A stretch of DNA of 64,000 nt, from positions 1,240,001 to 1,304,000 of the forward strand of contig NZ_CP107947.1 in assembly GCF_036059255.1 (NCBI RefSeq), read 5' to 3'. Below, in pieces: positions 53,226-62,442 of the stretch. Under the pieces are notes generated by a model. It was not told the DNA's origin and made no database searches. It saw only the letters and a list, made by a program, of their open reading frames with translations. The stretch's first letter is position 1. The number at the start of each line of letters is the position of its first letter. A program made the translations under genes and the position numbers. Origin of the DNA: Micromonospora sp. NBC_00389. GTDB taxonomy: Bacteria > Actinomycetota > Actinomycetes > Mycobacteriales > Micromonosporaceae.

Positions 53226-53539
53226 CCTCTACCACCTCCCGCACCCGCTTCGCGGGCTTCTTCGCGACCCCGGCCGGGTGCGGTGTCCGGGCTCCCGACA
53301 GCCCGGGCACCGCCACTCCGGTGCTTTCTCGGACGGACACACCAGCCGGAGGCTGAGCCCCGCGTATTCGGCGGGACAAGGACCCCCTCGGATACGACGA
53401 AGAGTTCGCCACGCAGGACGCGTTGACCAGCGAATTGTTGATGGGGTCCGAGTCTCCAATTTGCGGGCCCTAGCGCGACGCTAGCGCGGCCTTCTCCAGA
53501 GCCCTCAGACACGCCGCCAGCACCAGGCCTTGTCGGTGT
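53226..53539. other. Intergenic region with a possible C-terminal relic
   Basis: On the plus strand, ending at 53473, there is a short protein-like tail (GYDEEFATQDALTSELLMGS). It has no start and may be the end of a lost gene, possibly the toxin-side partner of the immunity gene (speculative). Nothing else is recognised. Confidence 0.3.
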
Positions 53540-54550
53540 TCATCTGAGCGCGTGGCCAGAAGCAGTGCGGAACTTTAGATGCCTGAGCTTCTCCACGTAC
53601 ACGAGCCACTTCCCGTCAGGCGAAAAGCTCGGGTGATACGCCTCCTCGTCGTCGACGATCCTTGTCTTCTCCCCGGTCCCGACGTCGACCGACCAGACCC
53701 CGGCCTTGTCCTCGGGCGACCCGACGGCGGCAATCACCGACCGACGGTCTGGCGACACCGCCAGGTCGGCAATGCCCGGAATTTCGGTGAGGATCCTGAC
53801 CGAGCCCGACTTCACGTTCCACTCCGTCAGGCGCCAGGTGAAGTCCTCCAGATCCTCACCGACGCCCCTCGGCAACCTGCCGAGGGAATCCGGTGCCGCC
53901 ATGAAGAACAGCCGATCCTCCACAGCTGCCGGCGACCGCACCAGCGCCACCGATCGGCAGTTGGAGTCGCCACCACTGACGTTGAAGGTCTTCCCCTCGA
54001 CCGTCACCGAAGACGGGAAGTCTCTCACCGTGCCGTCGATGACAGGCTGGATTCCAAAGCCGCACCTACGGGGCACCTCCACATACCCGCTGTCACCGTT
54101 GACGAGTACCGCGCCGCCGAGGAAGGGCAGTGATGCCCGAGGCTCGAGCTTCTCGTCGTTCGCGGTGTAGCTGAGCAGCTCCGTACGGCCGCCACCGTCA
54201 CACTCAACCCCCAGCCCGACGTCGCTTCCGGCGCCCCCGAAGAGGAAGCTGAAATGCGCCTTCGCGCAGACGGGTGCCAGTGCGTCACGGCCCAGGACGA
54301 GTTCCTCATTTCCCTCGTCGTGCCGCTGCCGCCACACTTCGGCGCCTTCCGAGGACACCTCTCGCAGGTAGTAGACCCAACCGTCGGCGGCCCAGACCGG
54401 ATGGAACACGGACACCGGCTCCGCGAGCGCCGCGATCCGGCCACACCCGCCGAGCATGATCACGGCCAGCACGACGACCGGCATGACCGCCGTACGCACC
54501 GCACGCCCACCCGGTCTTCCGGCGCTCATCTGCCTCATTCTGCCTCGCAT
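53540..54550 (-). CDS. Lipoprotein with TolB/WD40-like beta-propeller
   Basis: 336 aa from the ATG at 54550 with GGGGGTG upstream. Signal peptide VMPVVVLAVIMLGGCG with lipobox LGGC. The mature part has blade-like motifs: VFHPVWAADGWVYYLREVSS, GIADLAVSPDRRSVIAAVGS and EAYHPSFSPDGKWLVYVEKL (TolB-type DG-x-W). Extracytoplasmic and membrane-anchored; partner unknown. It lies between two SUKH immunity genes, on the same strand as the first. Confidence 0.82.
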   Translation of the reverse strand: MRGRMRQMSAGRPGGRAVRTAVMPVVVLAVIMLGGCGRIAALAEPVSVFHPVWAADGWVYYLREVSSEGAEVWRQRHDEGNEELVLGRDALAPVCAKAHFSFLFGGAGSDVGLGVECDGGGRTELLSYTANDEKLEPRASLPFLGGAVLVNGDSGYVEVPRRCGFGIQPVIDGTVRDFPSSVTVEGKTFNVSGGDSNCRSVALVRSPAAVEDRLFFMAAPDSLGRLPRGVGEDLEDFTWRLTEWNVKSGSVRILTEIPGIADLAVSPDRRSVIAAVGSPEDKAGVWSVDVGTGEKTRIVDDEEAYHPSFSPDGKWLVYVEKLRHLKFRTASGHALR

Positions 54551-54753
54551 GTCACCCCCGCAATCCGATCCGCTGGTTTGAACCGTGCCGCCAGGATGTC
54601 CGACGACCGCGGAGCAAGGCGGAAGATCGACGCGCCAGACGCCATCGGCATTGGCTCCCAATGTCGGCTTGAAATCGTCCAGGCGGCTCGTCAAGGTCGC
54701 TCTGTCAGTCTCGATCATTAGGATCGCGCCACGACCAAGGAGGGGTAGAAGTC

Positions 54754-55389
54754 TTGACTGCTACTCACGTCGATGCGCTCACCAAGATCATGCCGCCGAA
54801 ATACGGCGCCGACGAAGAAGTGGATTGGGACGCCGTCGAGGCGCAGTTGGGTGCGCGTCTACCGGCCGACTATTGCGCCTTCATGGCTGTCTACGGCGGT
54901 GGAACCATCGGCAACGGGCTAAGCATCCTGCTACCGCTGCCCGTCGACTCGGTGTGGGGCGGTGGGACGATCGCTGGCGAGACTCCGAACTTGCGCCACT
55001 ACTGGGAAGAGGAGGGCGGGGTAGCAGGGACAGGGCTTGGGGTGGATGCCGTACTGGCCTGGGGCGTTGGCTGCAGCAACCCCGACCTACTGGGCTGGCT
55101 GATGACCGGCTCGGATCCCGACCAGTGGCCGGTGGTGGTGTGGCGACGCCACGTGTCATGGGGCGAGCCGAGCTTCGCGCTTTTTGAATGCAGGATGGCG
55201 GAGTTTGTCAGGCGACTGTTGCTTGCCGAGTTTGACAAGTGCCCGCTCAGCGATGTTTCCCTGTGGGGCCGCATCGAGCCTTTCGTGCACTGGCGTGAAC
55301 AGGACCGTCGCTTCCTAGCCGGCCTCGATCCCATCACGGGCGAGCCCGACCCCTACGCAGACATGTTCCAAAGCTGGAACCGACCGTAA
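54754..55389 (+). CDS. SMI1/KNR4 (SUKH-1) family protein
   Basis: 211 aa from the TTG at 54754, which follows AGGAGGGG at nine bases. WDAVEAQLGARLPADYCAFM followed by AVYGGGTIGNGLSILLP is the SUKH-1 core (W-x-x-x-E-x-x-LG-x-x-LP-x-DY). Later there are WGVGCSNPDLLGWLMTGSDP and VVVWRRHVSWGEPSFALFEC. Such proteins are commonly immunity proteins against contact-dependent toxins. Monocistronic, and divergent from the propeller lipoprotein. Confidence 0.85.
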   Translation: MTATHVDALTKIMPPKYGADEEVDWDAVEAQLGARLPADYCAFMAVYGGGTIGNGLSILLPLPVDSVWGGGTIAGETPNLRHYWEEEGGVAGTGLGVDAVLAWGVGCSNPDLLGWLMTGSDPDQWPVVVWRRHVSWGEPSFALFECRMAEFVRRLLLAEFDKCPLSDVSLWGRIEPFVHWREQDRRFLAGLDPITGEPDPYADMFQSWNRP

Positions 55390-55732
55390 CCGTGCAGCAC
55401 GACCTGCTCCGAAAGTCCCATCACGCGGTTTAGGAAGTGTGGACACGGCCGGTAGTCGCGCCTCACTGACCTGGCCTGACCTGCGCCGCCATGCCGGCCG
55501 CCACGTCCAGGAGCTGACCGCCGTTGACCCTCGGCTCCCCTCCCAACGGGCAGGCGACGGGCACGCCTGGTCGGACGGAACGTGAGCTTGGGAATTGGAC
55601 AAGATGGCTCCGACGTGCGGTGTTTCCCCTCATCGACATGGTCTCCGGTGGCCTGGTTTGACCCCTGATGACACCGGCTCGTGGCCCGTGGATGGCCCAA
55701 GCCGCTGCCTGATCCGTAGCTGGGTCACCCCG
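55390..55732. other. Intergenic region, nothing recognised
   Basis: About 340 bases between convergent genes. No domain-bearing frame, and no clear terminator found by eye. Confidence 0.35.
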
Positions 55733-56260
55733 TCAGCTGTGGCAGTGAAAGTCCTCTCCACCGGGCAGAAAGCTGATGTCGATGTCAATCTCGCCGTAGG
55801 TGTGTGGACCTGGCGGAACACGCCCATACCCAAGGAGTAGACGGACCTGTTGCCCGTTCGTCACGCGGTCAGTGCAGAACAGATTCCCCGATCCTGGCAC
55901 CGGCGCGATCCTCCAATGACCTTCCGTCAACAAGGTGCGGTAGTGGTCAATGACCGGTTCCATCGATGTGCCCGGCGGCAAGCTGATGTCCGCCGAAACG
56001 CGCCCCCAATCGTCGCTTTCACCCCCGCACGGGGCCTGATCGATGCGGTCGAGGGTGGTGCCGGATGGAGGAGAGGTCAGCACCCGGTCTCGTGCCAACT
56101 GCTCGGCCAACCGGTGATCGGCATCCGTGCACTCGATCGCCCGTGCGCCCGGGCTCTCGATCGGCTCGCCCAGTTGCTGGACGGCGAGGCCACACAGCAC
56201 CAGAACACCGACCAGCACCGTGCCGACTACGGCGATGCGGGCAAAGACTTGCTGGGGCAT
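55733..56260 (-). CDS. Membrane-anchored extracytoplasmic protein, unknown function
   Basis: 175 aa from the ATG at 56260. One N-terminal hydrophobic segment (IAVVGTVLVGVLVLCGLAV) acts as anchor or uncleaved signal. The exodomain has three or four Cys (AIECTDAD, QAPCGGES, LFCTDRV, FHCHS) and ISLPPGTSMEPVIDHYRTLL. The family is not recognised. The dispersed repeat starts about 40 bases upstream of its start, so its promoter region may have been rearranged. Confidence 0.75.
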   Translation of the reverse strand: MPQQVFARIAVVGTVLVGVLVLCGLAVQQLGEPIESPGARAIECTDADHRLAEQLARDRVLTSPPSGTTLDRIDQAPCGGESDDWGRVSADISLPPGTSMEPVIDHYRTLLTEGHWRIAPVPGSGNLFCTDRVTNGQQVRLLLGYGRVPPGPHTYGEIDIDISFLPGGEDFHCHS

Positions 56261-56301
56261 CCGCCGAGGGTAGAACAGGTATACCGTCGGGCGGTCCTGG
56301 A

Positions 56302-56370
56302 GGATCTCCTCGTCGGGCAGTCGTAGACCGTTCAGCCTCCCCAGACGGGGACAAGGTGGAGCGCCTTACG
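56302..56370. repeat. Second copy of the dispersed repeat (left part)
   Basis: It matches 24502-24570 with scattered substitutions; both contain GGATCTCCTCGTC, GGCAGTCG and GACGGGGACAAGGTG. The right inverted arm is missing: sequence passes straight into the subtilisin-tail remnant at about 56366. The repeat therefore sits at a rearrangement junction. Confidence 0.6.
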
Positions 56371-56764
56371 ACCCGGCGGCCGACCTGGACCTGTACGTGC
56401 TCAATTGCACGTCCGGGACCTGTGTGGAGGCCGGGCGGAGCGCCGACGGCGACTCCGAGGAGTCGGTCACACTCGCCAACCCGGCGCCGGGCGCCTGGAA
56501 GGTGCGCGTCGAGGGATTCGCCGTGCCCGCGGGCTCGACCACCTTCAACTACGTTGACGTCTTCACCAACCCGGCCTTCGGGTCGGTGGCGGTGACCGAC
56601 GCCACCGCGCCGCGCCCCAGCGGCATGTCGTGGGAGGTACCCGGCTCGGTGACCGCAAGGTCGCCCCGGAGATCGGCCGGGTGCTCTATGGCACCGTCCA
56701 GGTGCGGACCGACACGAACATCCTCATCGGCAGCGGCGACATCGTCGTGGAGAAGGTCAACTGA
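56366..56764 (+). pseudogene. Duplicated C-terminal tail of a subtilisin-like protease
   Basis: The sequence ADLDLYVLNCTSGTCVEAG, ANPAPGAWKVRVEGFAVPAG and FNYVDVFTNPAFGSVAVTDA matches the end of the S8 protease at 58966-62190. One base is lost at about 56660: the tail GRVLYGTVQVRTDTNILIGS continues in another frame to the stop at 56764. The catalytic domain and start are missing. The terminator that follows the intact gene is also present here. Confidence 0.88.
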
Positions 56765-56781
56765 CAGGTCCCACACAACGA

Positions 56782-56818
56782 CAGGAGGCCCGTCCCGGTT
56801 CCGGACCGGGCCTCCTGC
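56782..56818 (+). terminator. Terminator copy after the protease-tail remnant
   Basis: CAGGAGGCCCG and its complement CGGGCCTCCTG enclose an inner GGTTCC-type stem-loop. It is homologous to the hairpin at 62205-62240, including flanking sequence, so it was duplicated together with the gene tail. Confidence 0.7.
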
Positions 56819-57052
56819 GTTTGGGGCTCAGGCGGGGCGGGCCGCAGTTGGCGCTGGCGCTGAGCAACAACCCGGCCGGGCCGGAGTTCCTGACCGAAAG
56901 CCAGCGCAGCGTGTTCATCACACAGGGAGGGCTCCGCGGCCTTACGTCGCGGCTGGCGTTGCAGCGCTACGGCGGCGGCACCCTGAAGGGTGCCATCTGA
57001 CGGTCGGGGCTGTGGCCTGGGGCGAAGTCTTCCTGGCAGGCTGTCGGTCATA
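56819..57052. other. Short region with a possible gene end
   Basis: The plus strand at 56856-57000 reads LSNNPAGPEFLTESQRSVFI, then TQGGLRGLTSRLALQRYGGG, with a stop at 57000. It has no start and may be a tail relic. No family recognised. Confidence 0.3.
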
Positions 57053-57260
57053 GTGGTTCGCACACTGGCGTTTCTGATCGTCCGGCGGGTTTTTGATCTG
57101 GTCGGGCTGGGTCCGACACCGGATGCCAAGGATGTGGAGCTCGCCGTGCTGCGGCACCAGTTGATGGTGTTATGCCGCCAGGTCGCGCGGCCGCGCTCCG
57201 CGTCCACCGACAGGATGGTTCTGGCCACGCTGGCGAAGCTGCTGCCGCGTCAGCCCTCTA
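57053..57260 (+). pseudogene. Transposase N-terminal remnant (integrase-core family)
   Basis: A GTG at 57053 starts VRTLAFLIVRRVFDLVGLG, then PDAKDVELAVLRHQLMVLCR and QVARPRSASTDRMVLATLAK. This is the N-terminal helical region of a widespread actinomycete integrase-core transposase (the D-E/A-KDVE-I-AVLRHQL motif). Coding similarity fades after LLPRQ. No DDE core is present. Confidence 0.75.
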
Positions 57261-57379
57261 CCCGCGCGATTGGAGTCGGCCGCCGCCCGCGGGCGTCCGT
57301 CGCGATCGTCACTCAATTGGTCACCCGCCCGAACGTCGGCTGTCGTCGGCTCGCGTCGCGTCCTGACCCGGGCGGCTAG

Positions 57380-58065
57380 ACGGACGACTCTTCTTCTGGC
57401 CAACACGGCTTAGCAGGATGAGAAGTGGGCCGCCGACGAACAGCGTGAGGCAGCAGCACAGGCTCCTAAGCGGGACGCCTGGATCGACGGTGGAGGGTTC
57501 CATTCGAAGCACCCTAGCCAAGATCAGGCGATGTTCGGTGTCCCCGCCTGGCGTTGGCCTCGATCCTGATGCCACTTGGCGTTGAACTGTCGCCGGACCA
57601 CCGGCCTATAGGCGAAGGGTCCCGATCCGGGCTCTGAGCTGCGGGAACAGTTGGCGCTGGCGGTCATCATTGGTCGCCCTCGGTCTGCCTTGACGGCCTG
57701 ATGACGGCCTGGACCTGGTCCTCATCGTCGGTGCGCGGCGGCAGCTCGACACCACCTCCGACTCCTCGTTTGTAAGTTCTGGGCAACCTTCCGACTGCGT
57801 CCACCCGCGGCCGGCCCGCCCCGTCCGGCCCTCCGGGAGCACGTGATCGTGCGCCGTCGTCCGTCATCGTTGCTACAGGCGCTGCTACACCCTGCATCCG
57901 GCGGGCCAGCAGTACACCAACTACAGATAAGGGGACCCCGGCCGGCCTGGCATTCGGGCCGGCCACGCCTTCTTACCTGGGTAAACGTCGTCACAAGTGG
58001 TCGTCAATGGTCGCTCACGATCAGCCTCTGACGGCCTGGCGACGGCCTGGATTCGCCGCCACTAC
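57380..58065. other. Intergenic region, mostly unassigned
   Basis: A minus-strand ATG at 57503 could encode a small one-helix protein (LRSLCCCLTLFVGGPLLILL) running to 57321, inside the transposase flank, but support is weak. The direct phrase GACGGCCTG recurs at 57694, 57705, 58029 and 58040, which hints at degenerate repeats. No other gene. Confidence 0.3.
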
Positions 58066-58289
58066 TCCCCCGCGCGCTACGTCCCACCGCGGCGCGAGCG
58101 CTCGTCGTGCAGACGCCAGCCGGCGTCGGTCACGTCTACGGCGAGCCGCACAGCAAACGACAGGGTCTCGACGTTCGCTGTGATTCGCATGCCCACCAGG
58201 CCGGGCGCAGCACCCGGGATCTCCTCCCGGCTGACCACGTTGAGCGTCGCCCAGAGATCGCCGTGGGCGATGGCGCTGCCTCGCGCACC
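58066..58289 (-). pseudogene. C-terminal fragment of an unidentified protein
   Basis: The minus strand reads AIAHGDLWATLNVVSREEIP, then MRITANVETLSFAVRLAVDV and DAGWRLHDERSRRGG, with a stop at about 58078. It is protein-like, but the start is lost because the copied recQ piece abuts it upstream. Family not recognised. Confidence 0.4.
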
Positions 58290-58522
58290 GGCGGCGATGC
58301 CGTGGCGGTCAGCGCCACAACCGGCGGGCGGCCCAAGCCGCGGATCAGATGGCCGATAGCGAGATAGTCAGGGCGGAAATCGTGCCCCCACGACGAGATG
58401 CAGTGCGCCTCGTCAACCGCCACCAACGCCGGGTGTAGCGCGCGGACCTCGGCCAGCCGCTGCGGCGAACTGAGCTGTTCCGGCGTGATGAACAAGAACT
58501 TCGCGGCGCCCGAACGCAGCTC
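58290..58522 (-). pseudogene. Duplicated internal fragment of recQ
   Basis: These 233 bases match 35486-35718 inside the intact recQ with only about three differences. They encode FLFITPEQLSSPQRLAEVRA, VDEAHCISSWGHDFRPDYLA and ALTATASPP, that is, helicase motifs II and III. The piece has neither the start nor the end of the gene. Both edges are sharp, and the near-identity implies a recent copying event. Confidence 0.9.
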
Positions 58523-58965
58523 TCACTGAGCAGCGAGCCGGATTCGGTCGATCGCAGCTTCCCACCAAGGAGATACGCCGTCACCACGCCGAACGAGCGA
58601 GACGCCGCCGTCCGCTGTGGGCTCATGAACGAGGACCCATCACGCCGCGTAGGTGCGGCGTAGGGGACGCGAGGCTCATCCTCCGCTGGCAACGGCGCAG
58701 GAGCCTGTTCCCGATGCCCGGGGTGCGATCCTGCCGTTCGTCCGGCCCAGGTGACCGAGCGGCTGGTCGGTTGTGGCTGATCGACGCCCGGCTATGTCCG
58801 TTTTGGTTGCCGCCGGGCAATTATCCACGTCACTGTTACGTGGCGGCCCGTTCGATGTAACGGACCCGTCATATCGGTCGCTGGTCCAGTGACGGCGGCG
58901 TCAGCGACGCCCCGCCCCTGCCGGGCACCCGCCCTCCCCTCGCTCTCCCCTCGGAGGAAGAGACG
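58523..58965. other. Promoter region of the subtilisin-like protease
   Basis: No gene supported. The 3' part shows a run of C-rich sequence and the binding site GGAGGAAG before the TTG at 58966. Bases 58790-58865 are relatively AT-rich and may contain the promoter. Confidence 0.35.
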
Positions 58966-61900
58966 TTGAGTAGAACCCCCATCAGACGCGGTCGGACATC
59001 TGCCGCGATCCTCGCGTCGGTGCTGACCGCCGGGGCCCTGACCGTGGCGTCCGTCGGCAGCCCCGCCAACGCCGAGCCGTCCACCGCAGTCCTGAAGGGC
59101 GGCGCTACCGGCTGGACCCCTACTGACCAGGAGCGGTTGACCGAGGCCCGGTCCGCTGGCGACAAGGACGTCACCGTGCTGGTCGGGGCCGCGGACGGTC
59201 AGGCCGCAGCGGTGGCCGCCGGCCTCGCCGACCTTGGCGCGGCCGTCGCCTACCGCGACGATGACCTCGGCTACCTGCGCGCCGACGTGGCCGTCGATCG
59301 GGCCGACCGGATCCCGCAGCTCAGCGGCGTGCAGACCGTGGAGATCGACGCAGCCGTCCCGGTGCCCGACCCGAGCCCGGACGCGTCCCAGGCGCCGGCC
59401 CCCCAGCCCGCGCCCGGTGCCAACACCCCGGCCGCCAACCCGTACATGCCGATCGGCGACATGGGGGCGGCGCAGTTCGTGGCCGAGCACCCCACGCTCG
59501 ACGGTCGCGGCGTCACCGTGGGCATCATGGACACGGGCGTCGACCTGGCGCACCCGGCGCTGCAGACGACGACAACCGATGAGCGGAAGGTCGTCGACTG
59601 GGTCACGGCGACCTCCCCGACCGCGGACGGCGATCCGACCTGGATCAGCATGGCGAAGAACGTCTCCGGGCCCAGCTTCGCCGTGGACGGCCGCACCTGG
59701 ACCGCGCCGGGCTCCGGCTCCTACCGTTTCGGCGTCTTCAACGAGCGGGTCGCCGCTCTCGGCGGCGAGGTGGGCAACGACGTCAACCGCGACGGCAACC
59801 CCGCCGGCAGCAGTGGCCTTTTCGGCGTGCTCTGGGACGGCGACAAGACCGTCTGGGTTGACACCAACCAGAACGGCTCGTTCGCGGACCAGACCCCGAT
59901 GGCTGACTACAAGGTCCGCTACGACGTCGGCAAGTTCGGCACGGACAACCCGGCGACCCCGATCGCCGAGTCGATGCCGTTCGTCGTGCAGGTCGACGGC
60001 AAGGGCAAGTTCGTCAACATCGGCATCGTCTCCGGTGCGCACGGCTCGCACGTTGCCGGCATCACCGCCGGCAACGGCCTGTTCGGTGGGGCGATGACCG
60101 GCGCCGCTCCGGGCGCCAAGGTGGTCTCCGTCCGGGTCTGCATGTTCGTCGGCGGCTGCACCTCGCACGCCCTCACGGAGGGCATGATCTACGCCGCCAA
60201 GCAGGCGAACGTGGACGTCATCAACATGTCGATCGGCGGGCTTCCCTCGTTGAACGACGGCAACAACACGCGGGCGCTGCTCTACAACCGCCTCATCGAG
60301 CAGTACAACGTGCAGATGTTCATCTCGGCCGGGAACAGCGGGCCGGGCACCAACACGGTCGGCGACCCGTCGGTGGCCGACAAGGTGATGAGCGTCGGGT
60401 CGTACATCACCGACGCCACCTGGCGGGCCAATTACGGCTCCAGCTCGCCGTACGAGGACAACCTGCACTACTACAGCTCGCGCGGGCCCCGCGAAGACGG
60501 CGGTTTCAAACCCAGCGTCGTCGCCCCCGGTTCGGCCATCTCGACCATCCCCACCTGGCAGCCGGGCGGGCCGGTCCCCGGCACGTACACACTGCCGCCG
60601 GGCTACGCGATGTTCAACGGCACCTCGATGGCCTCGCCACAGGCCGCGGGCGCCGGGGCGCTGCTCGTCGGCGCTGCCAAGGCGCAGGGCTTCCAGCGCC
60701 AGCCAGCTCAGATCCGGCAGGCCATGACGTCGTCCGCCCGCTTCCTCGACGACATCGGGGCGTACGAGCAGGGTGCCGGCCTGATCGACGTGAAGGCGGC
60801 GTACGACCTGCTGCGCAAGAACATCAAGACGGTCGACATCACCTCCTCCGTGCCGGTGCACACCGTCCTCTCCGGATTCCTCGCGAAGCCCGGCGTCGGC
60901 GTCGGCATCTACGACCGCGAGGGCGTCACGGTGGGCAAGGAGTACTCCCGCACCTACACCTTCACCCGCACCAGCGGTGGGTCGAAGGCGATCACCTACC
61001 ACCTGTCCTGGGTGGGCAACGACGGCACGTTCTCGACCGGCACGTCAGTGGCCCTGCCGCTGAACAAGCCGGTCACCGTCACCGTGACGGTCAACCCGGC
61101 GACCCCTGGGGCGCACTCGGCGATCCTGCGGCTGGACGACCCGGCGACCACCGGTGTCGACTACCAGACGATGAACATGGTGATCGCGCCGTACACCTTC
61201 CGGGCTGCCGACAACCACCAGGTGGCCATCACCGGCAAGGTCGGGCGCAACCAGTCGCTGCGCTACTACCTGCAGGTTCCGGCGGGCACCCCGGCGCTGA
61301 AGGTGGACTTCACCGGCCCGTCGGGTCAGCCGGGCACCGGTCAGGCGCGGTTCCTGCGCTACCACCCGTACGGTGTGGCAATCGACGACAACGCGTCCAC
61401 GTCCTGCTTCGTCCCGACCGCGGGCGCCTGCGCCACCGGCTCGCCGAACAGCCGTACGACCTCAAACCCGCTGGCTGGCGTCTGGGAGGTCACCGTGGAC
61501 GGTCGGCGCACCTCGGACGCGGAGTGGACGGCGTTCACGCTGACCGCCTCGGTCCTCGGCGCGACGGTCTCCCCCAACCCAGACGTGATCGCCTCCGCCA
61601 CGGCCGAGTCGCCGGTGTCCCGGTCGTACTCGCTGACCAGCACGCTCGGCTCGTTCACCGGCCGGGCCGTCGGCGGCACGCTGGGCAGCGCCCGGCAGGG
61701 TCCGTTCACCATCGGCAACCAAGGGAGCCAGGAGTACGACCTGACCGTAACCCCGGGCTCGTCCCAGCTGCGAGCCACCATCGGCGGCACCTCCGACCCG
61801 GGCGCCGACCTGGACCTGTACGTTCTCAACTGCACGTCCGGGACCTGCGTGGAAGCCGGCCTGAGCGCCGACGGCGACTCCGAGGAGTCTGTGACGATCA

Positions 61901-62190
61901 CCAACCCGGCGCCGGGCGCCTGGAAGGTACGCGTTGACGGCTACTCGGTGCCGTCCGGCTCGACCAGCTACAACTACATCGACGTCTTCACCAACCCGGC
62001 CTTCGGCACGGTGGCGGTGACCGACGCCAACGCGCCGCGCCCCAGCGGCGCCTCATGGACGGTGCCCGGTTCGGTAACTGCGAAGGCCGCCCCGGCCAAC
62101 GGTCGGGTGCTCTACGGCACCGTGCAGGTCCGGACCGACACGAACATCCTGATTGGCAGCGGTGACGTCGTGGTGCGGAGCGTCGCCTGA
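58966..62190 (+). CDS. Secreted subtilisin-like serine protease (S8) with C-terminal PPC-like domains
   Basis: 1,074 aa from the TTG at 58966, which has a strong GGAGGAAG site. Signal peptide at 1-36 (RRGRTSAAILASVLTAGALT to PANA), then a propeptide-like region at about 45-130. Catalytic triad: Asp189 in GIMDTGVDLAHP, His362 in GAHGSHVAGI and Ser554 in FNGTSMASPQAAG. A long insertion (about 210-350) separates Asp and His, as in tripeptidyl-peptidase-II-like S8 enzymes. The C-terminal about 450 residues are beta-rich and end in ADLDLYVLNCTSGTCVEAG and GAWKVRVDGYSVPSGST, a pre-peptidase C-terminal (PPC) type domain. Extracellular; likely nutritional or developmental proteolysis. Confidence 0.95.
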   Translation: MSRTPIRRGRTSAAILASVLTAGALTVASVGSPANAEPSTAVLKGGATGWTPTDQERLTEARSAGDKDVTVLVGAADGQAAAVAAGLADLGAAVAYRDDDLGYLRADVAVDRADRIPQLSGVQTVEIDAAVPVPDPSPDASQAPAPQPAPGANTPAANPYMPIGDMGAAQFVAEHPTLDGRGVTVGIMDTGVDLAHPALQTTTTDERKVVDWVTATSPTADGDPTWISMAKNVSGPSFAVDGRTWTAPGSGSYRFGVFNERVAALGGEVGNDVNRDGNPAGSSGLFGVLWDGDKTVWVDTNQNGSFADQTPMADYKVRYDVGKFGTDNPATPIAESMPFVVQVDGKGKFVNIGIVSGAHGSHVAGITAGNGLFGGAMTGAAPGAKVVSVRVCMFVGGCTSHALTEGMIYAAKQANVDVINMSIGGLPSLNDGNNTRALLYNRLIEQYNVQMFISAGNSGPGTNTVGDPSVADKVMSVGSYITDATWRANYGSSSPYEDNLHYYSSRGPREDGGFKPSVVAPGSAISTIPTWQPGGPVPGTYTLPPGYAMFNGTSMASPQAAGAGALLVGAAKAQGFQRQPAQIRQAMTSSARFLDDIGAYEQGAGLIDVKAAYDLLRKNIKTVDITSSVPVHTVLSGFLAKPGVGVGIYDREGVTVGKEYSRTYTFTRTSGGSKAITYHLSWVGNDGTFSTGTSVALPLNKPVTVTVTVNPATPGAHSAILRLDDPATTGVDYQTMNMVIAPYTFRAADNHQVAITGKVGRNQSLRYYLQVPAGTPALKVDFTGPSGQPGTGQARFLRYHPYGVAIDDNASTSCFVPTAGACATGSPNSRTTSNPLAGVWEVTVDGRRTSDAEWTAFTLTASVLGATVSPNPDVIASATAESPVSRSYSLTSTLGSFTGRAVGGTLGSARQGPFTIGNQGSQEYDLTVTPGSSQLRATIGGTSDPGADLDLYVLNCTSGTCVEAGLSADGDSEESVTITNPAPGAWKVRVDGYSVPSGSTSYNYIDVFTNPAFGTVAVTDANAPRPSGASWTVPGSVTAKAAPANGRVLYGTVQVRTDTNILIGSGDVVVRSVA

Positions 62191-62204
62191 CGGTTCCGCC
62201 AGAC

Positions 62205-62240
62205 AGGAGGCCCGTCCCCGGTCCGGGGGCGGGCCTCCTG
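62205..62240 (+). terminator. Terminator of the protease gene
   Basis: CAGGAGGCCCG-TCCCCG pairs with CGGGGG-CGGGCCTCCTG around a three-base loop, starting 14 bases after the stop. It is a long GC stem without a U tract, as is usual in actinomycetes. Confidence 0.8.
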
Positions 62241-62442
62241 CGTTCGGGGCTCAGGCGGGACGGGCCCCAGTTGGCGTGTTGCGCGGCGTTCAAGATGAAC
62301 ACGAAGGCGGCACTGAAGATGAGCATGAATGGGCGATGGTTCGTGCTCATGGTGACGTCCTGGTGCTCACACTGCCGGTGATGTCCGTCGATGGATGTTG
62401 TCAGACCACGGACACACTGCTCCGCTGAACCCGGCTTGTTGA

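Noticed and set aside
58792..61002. 736-codon minus-strand open frame opposite the subtilisin gene
   Set aside because: The plus strand has signal peptide, triad and PPC motifs. The minus frame is Arg/Val/Gly/Asp-rich without any motif.
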